Of a stretch of 64,000 nt of DNA, positions 51,929 through 60,281 are shown piece after piece. Source of the stretch: Asparagopsis taxiformis (taxonomy: Eukaryota > Rhodophyta > Florideophyceae > Bonnemaisoniales > Bonnemaisoniaceae); the NCBI GenBank assembly GCA_030407315.1, contig JALQPE010000176.1:248001-312000 (forward strand), given 5' to 3'. Numbering within the stretch: position 1 is the first letter of the stretch; every line of letters begins with the position of its first letter. Under the pieces are notes generated by a model. It saw nothing but the letters and a program-made list of their open reading frames with translations. It ran no database searches and was not told the DNA's origin. The translations under genes were made by a program, and so were the position numbers.

Positions 51929-52831
51929 TTAAACGGTATTCATCCTCGTCAACACCTCGTCCACACTTTCCTCGCCTGCAATCATCAGCCCGCTTTCCAC
52001 ATCCACCTCTAGATCATGCGAGCCACTATCCACGCGCGCACTATTCCACAACGTCGGCGACGCCAGGGCGCGCTGAGCGCCCGCGGCGGCCGCTGAGCGT
52101 GCCCTCGCGCGTCGTTCAAACGAGATACGCGCGCCTCCATGCGCGCTATTCGACGCGGCAACGTGTGTCCGATGAGTGCGTTTGCGCGCGAGAAAGTTTA
52201 GAAACTGCATAGGAAAGGGGCGTCGCGGTTGTTCAACAGTTCTGAAATGTCGTACACGCGCGACAATCTGCATTTCAACATCGTGCTGTCTAGCCTTTTC
52301 GAGCGCCTCCTGCTGACAATTGGGGCATTTATTCTCTCGTCTGAGCCAGTTACGAATGCACTTGGAATGGTACACATGTCCGCATCGACGGATGACGCGT
52401 CTACGCTCGCCGAGCGCGACATCTTCCAGACAGATGGAGCATGTGACGGGCTCGGCGGCGATTTCGGAGAGGGCGACCGAGGTGATCGTCGCGAAACTGA
52501 CGCTGAGATCCTGGGCGGGACGGTTGGCGGCGGCGAGGGCGCGCGTGGTTTGCTCGTCGAGGAAGACGGCGTCGGGGATGGTCACAGCGAGCGGGGCGGC
52601 GATGTCCACTTCTTCTTTAGTGAGTCCGCGCGGCGATAGGGTCGGATGGTAGAGTAGCGATTCGTTGTGTAGACGGGCGGCGCGCGCTGCGGCATGATGC
52701 TCCATGGCGCGCAGATAGGCGTGGCGGAGATGGCGCTGGCGACGGAGTGCGCGGAGGATGACGAGTGCGAGCACGAGGATAATGAAGATCCATACGATGA
52801 TGAGCGAGAGAAGCCATGGTTGTAAAAACAT
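51929..52831 (-). CDS. Membrane RING-H2 ubiquitin ligase (ATL-like)
   Basis: This is a 300-residue protein with one N-terminal transmembrane segment (about 6-27: WLLSLIIVWIFIILVLALVI), a basic juxtamembrane stretch, and a RING-H2 finger. The zinc ligands are Cys131, Cys134, Cys150, His152, His155, Cys158, Cys169 and Cys172 (CSICLEDV, CGHVYHSKCIRNWL, CPNC). This is the C3H2C3 pattern of E3 ubiquitin ligases such as plant ATLs. A hydrophobic FATITSVALSEI precedes the RING. The C-terminus is Arg/Ala-rich then acidic, without a known domain. Its substrate and organelle are not evident. The ATG at 52831 is the first in frame. Confidence 0.9.
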   Translation of the reverse strand: MFLQPWLLSLIIVWIFIILVLALVILRALRRQRHLRHAYLRAMEHHAAARAARLHNESLLYHPTLSPRGLTKEEVDIAAPLAVTIPDAVFLDEQTTRALAAANRPAQDLSVSFATITSVALSEIAAEPVTCSICLEDVALGERRRVIRRCGHVYHSKCIRNWLRRENKCPNCQQEALEKARQHDVEMQIVARVRHFRTVEQPRRPFPMQFLNFLARKRTHRTHVAASNSAHGGARISFERRARARSAAAAGAQRALASPTLWNSARVDSGSHDLEVDVESGLMIAGEESVDEVLTRMNTV

Positions 52832-54287
52832 GATGCGCTACGACGGGTGCGGTGGGTGCGGTGGGTGCGCGATTGGCAGCGACGCAGCGAATGGTGGACG
52901 CGGTTTGTGGCGCGACGCGGTGTGGACTGCGGTTGGGAGAGGGCGGCATTCGACGCGAGAGGCGAGTGGCGGTGGTGCGGTGTTGGATGGTTGATCAAGT
53001 TTACTGGCGGGAAGAATGGGCGAGTTGTTCCATTGTGTGTACGGAGTGGACTTGGGATGCTCGACGTATGATAGTGATGGTGCATGACGTGTTTATGACT
53101 GACGGTGGTCTGATCTGTGTGTTGTGTTCGGGCCGCGGGTGTTTGATTTGCGCGTTGTTTTGAATTGAGTTTGAATGCTGAACGGGTGCGCCGATTGTTT
53201 TTTTAAAAAAAAAACCAGCCAATATTACACTCTCGCAAGATCGCGGGCCGGGCCAGTGGGGGAGCGTGCAGCCAGCTATGAGAGTTGCAAAGCTTTTCTC
53301 TCCCCTGATCTCCGCCTTTCCACACATGTCCCATTGTTGAAATGTTTTTAAAATTTGGCCATTGTTTTTGAAAACATATGCTTTTTGCCAGCCACGTGGT
53401 GACTACTGCCGCGCGCTTTGCCAATCAATTGAACGGCTGAGCGAGTCGAGCCGCGTGGGGCAAATCGGCGCATTCATGAATGCTTTCCGAGAGGCGATAT
53501 TTTCTGAATCAAACGCTTGCACATGTAAGCGAAATAGAGCGATATGATTGGACAATAGTACAGCATGAATACAAGATTGTGTGGCTGGCAGTGCAAAGAA
53601 TGTATTGCGTGAAGCTGTACGTGGCCCTATATATTGCAGTTTCCAGAGGTATCTAAACTGCGGAGATAGAGTCGTTTGATTGGATGCTCTCTTGAAATAA
53701 GTGTGGAGAAAATCGCGATCGGCATCTGCATCGCTCAACTTGTCCGATGGTCGACAGCAGCAATTACACAATCTTGGTTGCCCAAAAACATTTTGTGAAA
53801 GAGCAAGCAAGCCGATAATCGGTCTCAACGTTTCGTGATTAACGATGTGTAAGTGGTGCCAAGTGTAAACGAGAACATGTTCGATGGCTGAGGTGGGTGG
53901 GGACGCGAGAGCCATCAAGGGCGACGATGACAAGGTAAAGATGGAGCGTGCATCTCCGGTGTGGATAAAACAGCCGTTGGCAGATTTGTGTGTGATGTAT
54001 GCAGTGATGTGATTGGACAGGATCTGAAAGATTTTTTGTGCAATGTCATGCCAGATGTAATGACATTGATGCAACGCATCGCCATAGAAACGAATCTGTC
54101 TGACACACCCTCCAGCTCAGTGATATCAGCCAACCACTGTCTATCATTTCCACGTGTCCACACCACACAAACCCTTCTTAAGTGCCGACTCGTCAAATCT
54201 TCACTGCCATCGTCCTCCGTAACCGAAACCGAAACCGAAACCGAAACCGCCCGCTCGACTCGTTTCATCACACACACCCCATTCGTC
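52832..54287. other. Divergent intergenic region
   Basis: About 1.5 kb between the RING gene (-) and the C2 gene (+). It has GGTGCGGTG repeats near 52845-52870, a T7-A10 palindrome at about 53199-53215, a long minus-strand frame without clear protein character (53403-54074), and a CCGAAA hexanucleotide repeat (54221-54249) just before the C2 start. Confidence 0.45.
54221..54249 (+). repeat. (CCGAAA)n hexanucleotide repeat in the C2 gene 5' region
   Basis: About five tandem copies of CCGAAA lie about 40 bp upstream of the ATG of the C2 gene, probably within its 5' UTR. Confidence 0.85.
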
Positions 54288-54957
54288 ATGGAAGGAAAGC
54301 TTACCATTTGGATCCAGGATGGAAGTTTCACCCACGCAAGCGACTTGTACATTCAAGTTCTCGTCGACGACAACGATATTTGGAGGACCGACGATAAGGA
54401 CGGTTTCTCTCCCAACTGGGATTCTACCGTCATCAAGCACATCAAGGGCGAATATGAGGCCATTACGTTCAAGCTTATGGATGAAGATACATGTACGTGA
54501 TCAATGTCCAATCTTATTGCTCTATGCATCTGACACAACTGCGCGCACACATGCTCACATGCTTTTATTCTTACCCTGTCTTGACGCATTTAGTTTCGTA
54601 AGTTTGACGCATGTTGACGCCCAGCCAAATTGCTATTCGTGTTACTAACCACACGGGGCGTGGATGGTGTTGAAATTTTGTGTGTGTGTGTGTGTGCAGA
54701 CGCGATGATGTGATTGGTACTGCGACAATGCCGATTAGTAGCGCTTATGAAGGTATTAACGGACCCATTGAGCTGTGCGATGCGGACGGTAATGTAGTCG
54801 GAACTGTCAATGTGTCTGTCAACTTTGAAGAGGGCGATGGTAAGTGTGGACGCTGATGATGAGCGCGTCGATGGTATACAAAACGTTCTAACCACTCTCA
54901 CTGTCTACAGTCAATGTGTTCCAGTTGTTCGGCTCGATGCTTCACAAGGAGGATTAG
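54288..54957 (+). CDS. Single C2-domain protein, four exons including a 4-nt microexon
   Basis: This is a 131-residue protein consisting almost entirely of one C2 domain, a calcium- or lipid-binding module. Proposed exons are 54288-54492, 54594-54597, 54700-54839 and 54911-54957. Exon 1 gives MEGKLTIWIQDGSF to KLMDEDT. Exon 3 gives RDDVIGTATMPISSAYE to VNVSVNFEEGD. Exon 4 gives VNVFQLFGSMLHKED. The 4-nt exon TTTC supplies Phe-Ser, giving DEDTFSRDDVIG, the usual C2 shape (compare D-x-D-R-F-S-K-x-D-x-I-G in synaptotagmins). Introns of 101, 102 and 71 nt start GTACGT, GTAAGT, GTAAGT and contain CTGAC, TACTAAC and TCTAAC. An alternative single intron from 54497 (GTGATC) to 54699 would give DEDTCTRDD instead. 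Asp residues for Ca2+ are partly conserved. Confidence 0.8.
54594..54597 (+). other. Putative 4-nt microexon (TTTC)
   Basis: It is flanked by CATTTAG upstream and a perfect GTAAGT downstream, and keeps the frame between exons 1 and 3 of the C2 gene. See the C2 gene entry. Confidence 0.6.
54679..54696 (+). repeat. (TG)n in intron 2 of the C2 gene
   Basis: A pure TG run of about nine units forms the polypyrimidine-tract position just before the GTGCAG acceptor of intron 2. Confidence 0.85.
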
Positions 54958-56143
54958 GTCGGGATAGAAGGCTACTACCTGCTAGACGTGCATCTCATCT
55001 CGTTAGGGTAAACAACTGCAATCAGCAGTGGTGCGCGCTTACAGTGTCATGACATGCATGTAAGCAGGTTTGGTAATAAAATTGCAGAAATGTTGCTCCG
55101 CAAATCATCGTCAACGCGGTACAAACGATTGTCGCTGCCGCCCAACGCCAGCCGAGCTATTCTTGGCACAGCCGTTGATCGCATCGCAACCCATTCCAGG
55201 ATATCACATGTGACAGGCCTCGTCACCGAGCTCTATTCTGGGACGTTGACGCCACGCGGGATACGCGCCCATCGGTGGAAATTGTCCTCGTCGTGGACTT
55301 TGCATCTTCACTTGTTGTGCAGCTCCTATGAATGCGTCGTCAAATTGACTGACCCAACACCAGCACATTCACAATTGATGCACACATCACGTCTGGAAGA
55401 CGCATCGCAAACAAACAATGCGACGCGTCGTCGAAACAAACCACCAGTGCCACACTCATTGCTTGCTGCATCGCATTCGAGTAGAACATGCTCATTCGTC
55501 TCACCGATGATATCGATATCTGTACAGCTCGTTGATGCGATTGCACATATTTATAACATGCGATCCATGTACGTCTTACATGCAGTAGATGCCTCCTTGT
55601 GTCACTGGAATTGACAAACTGCTCTTCCCGCCCTTGAATACATCATTCGTTGCACACATTAGCGTTCCTTCCATTGCTGGCGGCTCTTCCGCCAACATCG
55701 ACACCCTCCGCTATCTCCTCAATAAATTTATTACGTTGGACTACACCTCACTGAATTCATCTCAAACCAATGCACCGCTGCAATGGAATCTTCGAACAAC
55801 AGTCGCAATTGCAGTTGTGTCCCTGACACCTTAAATCTCCTCAAACCAAACTTCCTATTTGTAAGCATTTGGGACAAATCTCGCTCAACCACAACCAGTC
55901 CACCACACACTCTACCCACTAGACCTGCTCACATATCACTCCCGCTATTGTGCTGTAACCAGTCACTTGCTTCACGTTCCACTATCGCACAAGACACCGC
56001 CAAACACACAACCTCCACGCTGCTAACTCGCCCAATTTTTCCTTCAAATACCACCCGCCCCAACTGCTGCAAACCTTTCAATCACAACATCTTCATCATC
56101 CCTCCTGCACACTCATCATTCTTCAACAAATCTCTCTAGCACA
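54958..56143. other. Intergenic
   Basis: About 1.2 kb. A TATTTATAA motif lies near 55549-55557 on the plus strand and may be a TATA element. Plus-strand open frames at 55054-55614 and 55589-55834 have no recognisable protein character. From about 55860 the strand is C/A/T-rich, like a 5' UTR of the following gene. Confidence 0.4.
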
Positions 56144-56918
56144 ATGGGACGAAGATGCAAAGGCGGATGCTATGGTGGCGGTGGCTTTTACGGTGGCGGT
56201 GATATAGACTGTTCCTGCTCCTACAGTTACTCATATTCCTATACCCGTGTCTACATTAATGGCAAGAAGGTAAGCCCTATGAAGGTATCCTTTTTGTACA
56301 TTCTCTTTCATCCCACTACAAAATCTCAATCTATCATCCTCTAACACTTTGTCCATTCACAGGTATGGCAGTCCGGAGATGCCGGTTGCAGAGATGTAGA
56401 CTACGATTGTGATGCCATCAAGGACCTCAAATGTGACAACAATGGCGTCATTATAAAGGTCAAGAATCGCCCTCAGATTCAGGATTCTTGTGGTTGCGGC
56501 TGCGGTGGTGGTGGAAGTGGGGGCGGCTGTCAAAGCAGTTCTCACGGCAATGCTAACGACGACAATGCCAGTGGCAGCGGTAGTGGCTCTGGCGGTGGCG
56601 GCGGCGGCGCTTGCGTTACAGGTGGTGGCGGTGGTTGCGGTGGTGGTTGCGGTAGCGGTGGCAAGTGTACGTTTGGCGATTCCATTATTCTGTTTCATCT
56701 TCATCGTTTCTTTCTAACTCTCGTTTTCCTCTCACGAACACGGACGGTACACATCTTTATACGTAAGTGATTTTAAAATATCAAGTCGTTGATATCAGAC
56801 CTTCAGAGGATACGCAGTGCGCTAACCTTTTTCTACTTTCCTTGTCCAATATCACAGAGGCTGTGTTACTTGCTTTGGTTGCTTTGATCCGTGTTGTCTC
56901 CAGAAGTGTGCCTGCTAA
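56144..56918 (+). CDS. Gly/Cys-rich small protein, unknown, spliced
   Basis: This is an unrecognised protein of about 162 residues. Exons are 56144-56269, 56363-56666 and 56860-56918. Exon 1 gives MGRRCKGGCYGGGGFYGGGD and a SYSYSYSY stretch ending VYINGKK. Exon 2 gives VWQSGDAGCRDVDYDCDAI, VIIKVKNRPQIQDSC and long Gly/Cys/Ser runs. The last exon gives CVTCFGCFDPCCLQKCAC and a stop. Intron 1 (93 nt, GTAAGC, CTCTAAC, TTCACAG) is secure. Intron 2 (56667-56859; GTACGT, GCGCTAACC, acceptor CACAGAG) is less so, because a CACAG two bases earlier would give a stop at once. The many Cys suggest metal binding or disulfide linking, perhaps in the cell wall, but there is no signal peptide. Not recognised as any known family. 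Confidence 0.55.
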
Positions 56919-57281
56919 AGCCGACGATTGCGCAAGAGGTTTGAAGTATGACTCAGTCACGAGGCTGTCTGTTGCTGTCCGAGAAACCATTTGGTTTAGG
57001 ATTGTGTCGGATTCTATGATATTTGGCTCAGCACTTCGTATTTCTCATCAAGTTGCGACGTGAAGACAACTGAGTGTTTTAAATCAAGAATTGGGAATGA
57101 CGTCTTGCACTAAACGGGCTGAAGGAAACCGCCTGTGCATTAGAAGTAGAGTAGAAAATCAATAAAGATGATCATCATTCGTTGTTCGGATATGGGCGGA
57201 GAGTACTCAAACATTAGGGAATAACAGATCAAGTTTACTACTACTAAGACTACAAATATAGAAAGAACAATGGGCTCCAGT
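56919..57281. other. Intergenic between convergent genes
   Basis: A 363-bp 3' flank shared by the Gly/Cys-rich gene (+) and the aquaporin gene (-). The plus-strand frame running through 57063 is a continuation in the wrong frame, not a gene. Confidence 0.5.
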
Positions 57282-58082
57282 TTATGAACGCGTCGGAAGT
57301 AGGGTTCGCGCTTCATCAAGTAGACCATGGGCTTCATCGCTAAAGTGGGTAAATTCATCAGGCGCAACTATGTAGAACAAGGCGGGGCCGGCGACGCCGC
57401 CGAGCAGTTCGGCGAGAATGATCCAGCCCAGGTAGATGAGGTTGGTTTTCCAGAGACCTTTTGTGATTGCAAGCCCGATGGCAAGAGCAGGGTTTAAGTA
57501 AGCACCACTGATACTGGCCACAGCCAACATACCTGCAAAAGCAGCGGATCCGATTGCCACTGGAATGAAAATAAAATCGGTCAGAAAATTATGCCAACAA
57601 GACGAGAGAGCGAGATAGAAGAAAAACAACTTACATCCGTAGAAGGAATTTCCCCGCGTCTTGCTGTTGGCCAACACGCCGAGGTGTACCAAGCACAGAA
57701 TGGTGGTAAAAGTAAACTCGGCTAGAAAAGCTTGAACGAGATGAAATCCTTTACCGATCTCAACTGGGGTGAAGTGGCCACCTATGATGCCACCAAGTAA
57801 AGCAGCGAGAATAGCTCCGATGACTTGGAATGTGCAATACACCGACATTTGGTGCAGGGAGAGCTTACCATTGATGAAGGCAGCTAGAGAGATTGACGGG
57901 TTGATATAAGCACCCGAAACTGGCTCTGCTATATAAACAGCGGCAGCAAAGGCAAGACCAAAGGCGAGATAATACGTGGCTGAACTCGGAGTGCCAAGCT
58001 GAAAGACGAGGACGATGATGGCGGAAGCTAAGAGTTCCATCATAGCTTTGCCGAAACGGGTGCGGAAGTTTTCTAGAGCCAT
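57282..58082 (-). CDS. Aquaporin (MIP family), one in-frame intron
   Basis: This is a six-helix membrane channel of the MIP family for water or small solutes. Exons are 58082-57635 and 57559-57282, giving 241 residues. The start is ATG 58082 (MALENFRTRFGKAMME); the open frame extends to 58118 without another ATG. A 75-nt intron (57634-57560; GTAAGT, TTCTGACC, CATTCCAG) is a multiple of three, so the genomic frame reads through it, but it inserts residues (KLFFFYLAL ...) between NSFYG and AIGSAAF where the family has none. The first pore motif is NPS (SGAYINPSIS, 61-63) and the second is NPA (SGAYLNPALA, 172-174). NPS in the first half is known among some plant NIP-type channels, so the substrate may not be water. 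Confidence 0.9.
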   Translation of the reverse strand: MALENFRTRFGKAMMELLASAIIVLVFQLGTPSSATYYLAFGLAFAAAVYIAEPVSGAYINPSISLAAFINGKLSLHQMSVYCTFQVIGAILAALLGGIIGGHFTPVEIGKGFHLVQAFLAEFTFTTILCLVHLGVLANSKTRGNSFYGCKLFFFYLALSSCWHNFLTDFIFIPVAIGSAAFAGMLAVASISGAYLNPALAIGLAITKGLWKTNLIYLGWIILAELLGGVAGPALFYIVAPDEFTHFSDEAHGLLDEARTLLPTRS

Positions 58083-58245
58083 TTTGAGGTGGGATAGACG
58101 GTTGTAGGGTTTTAGCAAAGGCGTGCTCTAGAGCGTAGGAGGGTATAAAAAGAAATAGAGACTATAAAGGTGTCGAAAAGTTGTCTCGTATGTGGAAGAT
58201 TACGGAAAAATCTCCAACATATCTCAACTTATTATTACATTCAAA
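58083..58245. promoter_or_regulatory. Upstream of the aquaporin gene / 3' flank of the methyltransferase
   Basis: A 163-bp gap between two minus-strand genes. It must contain the end of the methyltransferase transcript and at least part of the aquaporin promoter, which is very compact spacing. Confidence 0.4.
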
Positions 58246-59295
58246 TCAGCGCTTCTCGAACAAGTATAGAGCTACATGCCATTCCTGGCCATTATTATAT
58301 CCAAATAGCTCCGCCACAGCGAGATAAAACGTTCTCCAATACGCCTCCCACTTTGTAGCATCAGCGCCATACGTGGCGCGAAGAATCGGTCGGATCTTAC
58401 CAATGTTCCTGTCAAAGTTCTGCAGCCAATGTTCGCTCGTCTGAGCGTAATGACGTCCGTCCACACGCCATCGGTCTACAACTTTGACGTGTTCTTGGAA
58501 GTATGTCAACAAATCATCGGACAACATCGTACCGCCGGTGAAAAAGTAGCGCCCCATCCAGTTGCTCGCTCCCTCCGTCTCGAAATTGTACACATACTTG
58601 CTATGGCAAAAGTAGTGTACGAACAAACGCGATCCATGTTTCATCCACTTGGAAATCTTGTGCAATAACGCCGAGTAGTTCTTCATATGTTCAAACATCT
58701 CAACAGACATGATGAGATCAAACGCATTATTGCCGACATCCAGCTTTTCGATCTTATTAATGTCGGCGGTAACGATAGTAATGTTTTTCAGCCCGCGTGC
58801 ACGTGCCTCACTTTCGATAAACTCACGCTGCGTCCAGGAATTGGAGAGACCAGTAACACGACAGTTGGGGTAGTTGTCTGCCATGTACAGAGTCAAACTG
58901 CCCCAACCGCAACCGAGATCCAACACGGACATGCCATCCTTGAGCCCGGCACGCTGGCAGTACAGTCTGAGCATACATTCCTCTGCAGTGTCGAGCGAGG
59001 TGTCGGCAGACTCGTAGTAGCACGACGAGTACTTGTTGCGCTTGCCGAGCGTCAGGGTAAAAAACTCAGTAGGCAGTTCGTAATGCTGCTCATTGACCTT
59101 TTCTTGACAGACGGCAATGTCGCTGGATTTGAGCGACTGGATCATGGCCATCTTGTGACGCATTTCATGCTCGATGGAAGAGTGAGTCTCACAGGCGAGT
59201 CGCTCAGCAAGCAGACGACGAATGCCGATGCGCGTCACCCAATCCGGTGCTGCATTGCGCTCCAGCAGACGTTCGGCGAGGTGCATCATGTCCAT
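58246..59295 (-). CDS. SAM-dependent methyltransferase, cyclopropane-fatty-acid-synthase / coclaurine-N-methyltransferase-like
   Basis: This is a 349-residue class I methyltransferase of the CFA-synthase/CNMT superfamily. An N-terminal helical part (1-70) is followed by NEQHYELPTEFFTLTLGKRNKYSSCYY, the family substrate-side motif. Then come the SAM-binding VLDLGCGWGSLTLYMAD (124-140), VTGLSNSWTQREFIE, FDLIMSVEMFEHMKNY, and a C-terminal part ending HVALYLFEKR. Bacterial relatives cyclopropanate phospholipid acyl chains, while plant and algal relatives include N-methyltransferases. The EHMKNY motif and overall size fit the eukaryotic CNMT-like branch, but the substrate cannot be read from sequence. 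There is no transit peptide. The ATG at 59295 is used (another ATG follows at residue 3). Confidence 0.9.
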   Translation of the reverse strand: MDMMHLAERLLERNAAPDWVTRIGIRRLLAERLACETHSSIEHEMRHKMAMIQSLKSSDIAVCQEKVNEQHYELPTEFFTLTLGKRNKYSSCYYESADTSLDTAEECMLRLYCQRAGLKDGMSVLDLGCGWGSLTLYMADNYPNCRVTGLSNSWTQREFIESEARARGLKNITIVTADINKIEKLDVGNNAFDLIMSVEMFEHMKNYSALLHKISKWMKHGSRLFVHYFCHSKYVYNFETEGASNWMGRYFFTGGTMLSDDLLTYFQEHVKVVDRWRVDGRHYAQTSEHWLQNFDRNIGKIRPILRATYGADATKWEAYWRTFYLAVAELFGYNNGQEWHVALYLFEKR

Positions 59296-60281
59296 GGTGG
59301 CGGCGATCGAGTGCGGGTGAGGGGGCGTTGGAAGGTGGCATGTGAGGTGTACGCAAAGGAATGATCAAGTTGAGAGATCGACACAATTCATATATATGAG
59401 CTGCATCGTAGCGCGTGGGAATGTCCGTTACACAGTTGTCTGTATATTCCACAATTTTTTCATACTATTTTTATTTTCAAAGTCGAGACAAAAGGCGAAA
59501 CAGTGGCAGTACTCCAAACATTGTGCAACTATGCGTTGCTCACATCCCTACCGCTCAGCTCAACTGGTATCTCCTCACAATACGCATTCTACACGTTTGG
59601 AAACGCGCAACACACATACTTACGTCCGTTCGCACACAACAACCAGAAAGCAAATTACCTTCTATATCTCTGCAATTAGAAACAACCGTTCACCCTACAT
59701 TACACAACTTGCATACTGTGAAAAGACGTTGATGCCTCTTCCAAACATCTCAATTTGAATCCCATGCTCGCCACTTTGATGCAACCCCTCTGGCTCCTGT
59801 ATGCACTATGCTCCCCCACCGCAATTATTCTTATTCTTCACAAAGTTCTTGGTACATAACAGCTCCGTTGCAATTAGTCAAACATGAGTGTTCGTTCCAT
59901 TTACATCCCAACCTCAGTCACCCTCTCTAAACGGTTGCAATTAATGTTAGGTACTGTCGGACCAGCAATTCTGTAGCAAACGCAGAATTTCGTCATGCCT
60001 GTCCACCATTCTACTCGTCTCTTCTTATCCGCAATCATTTTATACCTTCTATCTCCACTTCGACTTGTGCTCTGATCAAAGGTTAGCAAATTTCGCGACT
60101 ATTCTCCTTCGAATCACTCTTGCTCTCCGCCGAGTTCCGTCGAGTCTACCGAGGAAACTTTTCCGGCATTGACTGCACGCTCCAACACCACCGAGCTTTA
60201 TCGTCTTTGACAGCGATATCGTGAGCGACAACTTCTCTATTCCTCTAAACCATCTTGTATAGTTGTTTGCTCTTTTCAACC
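59296..60281. promoter_or_regulatory. Divergent intergenic region
   Basis: About 1 kb between the methyltransferase (-) and the zinc-finger gene (+). ACATACAC/CACAAC-rich sequence on the plus strand (59560-59660) carries short frames without homology. No gene was called. Confidence 0.45.

Noticed and set aside
53403..54074. A 223-codon minus-strand open frame between the RING and C2 genes
   Set aside because: Unusually long for chance, but it has no ATG at its start, irregular composition (many Cys, His, Ser, Ile) and no domain. Left uncalled; transcripts could revive it.
54497..54699. Alternative single intron in the C2 gene using donor GTGATC
   Set aside because: It keeps the frame but uses a poor donor and gives DEDTCTRDD, a weaker C2 match than the microexon model with two standard donors. 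Not fully excluded.
55054..55614. A 186-codon plus-strand open frame downstream of the C2 gene
   Set aside because: No recognisable motif, composition like random sequence, and no splice or promoter context.
56667..56770. Read-through of exon 2 of the Gly/Cys-rich gene to a stop at 56770
   Set aside because: The extra residues (FGDSIILFHLHRFFLTL) are hydrophobic and unlike the rest, the DNA looks intronic, and the Cys-rich exon downstream would be lost.
57282..58118. Aquaporin as one uninterrupted 278-codon gene
   Set aside because: The start is not an ATG, and the segment after NSFYG inserts 25 residues exactly bounded by GTAAGT and CATTCCAG, absent from the family.
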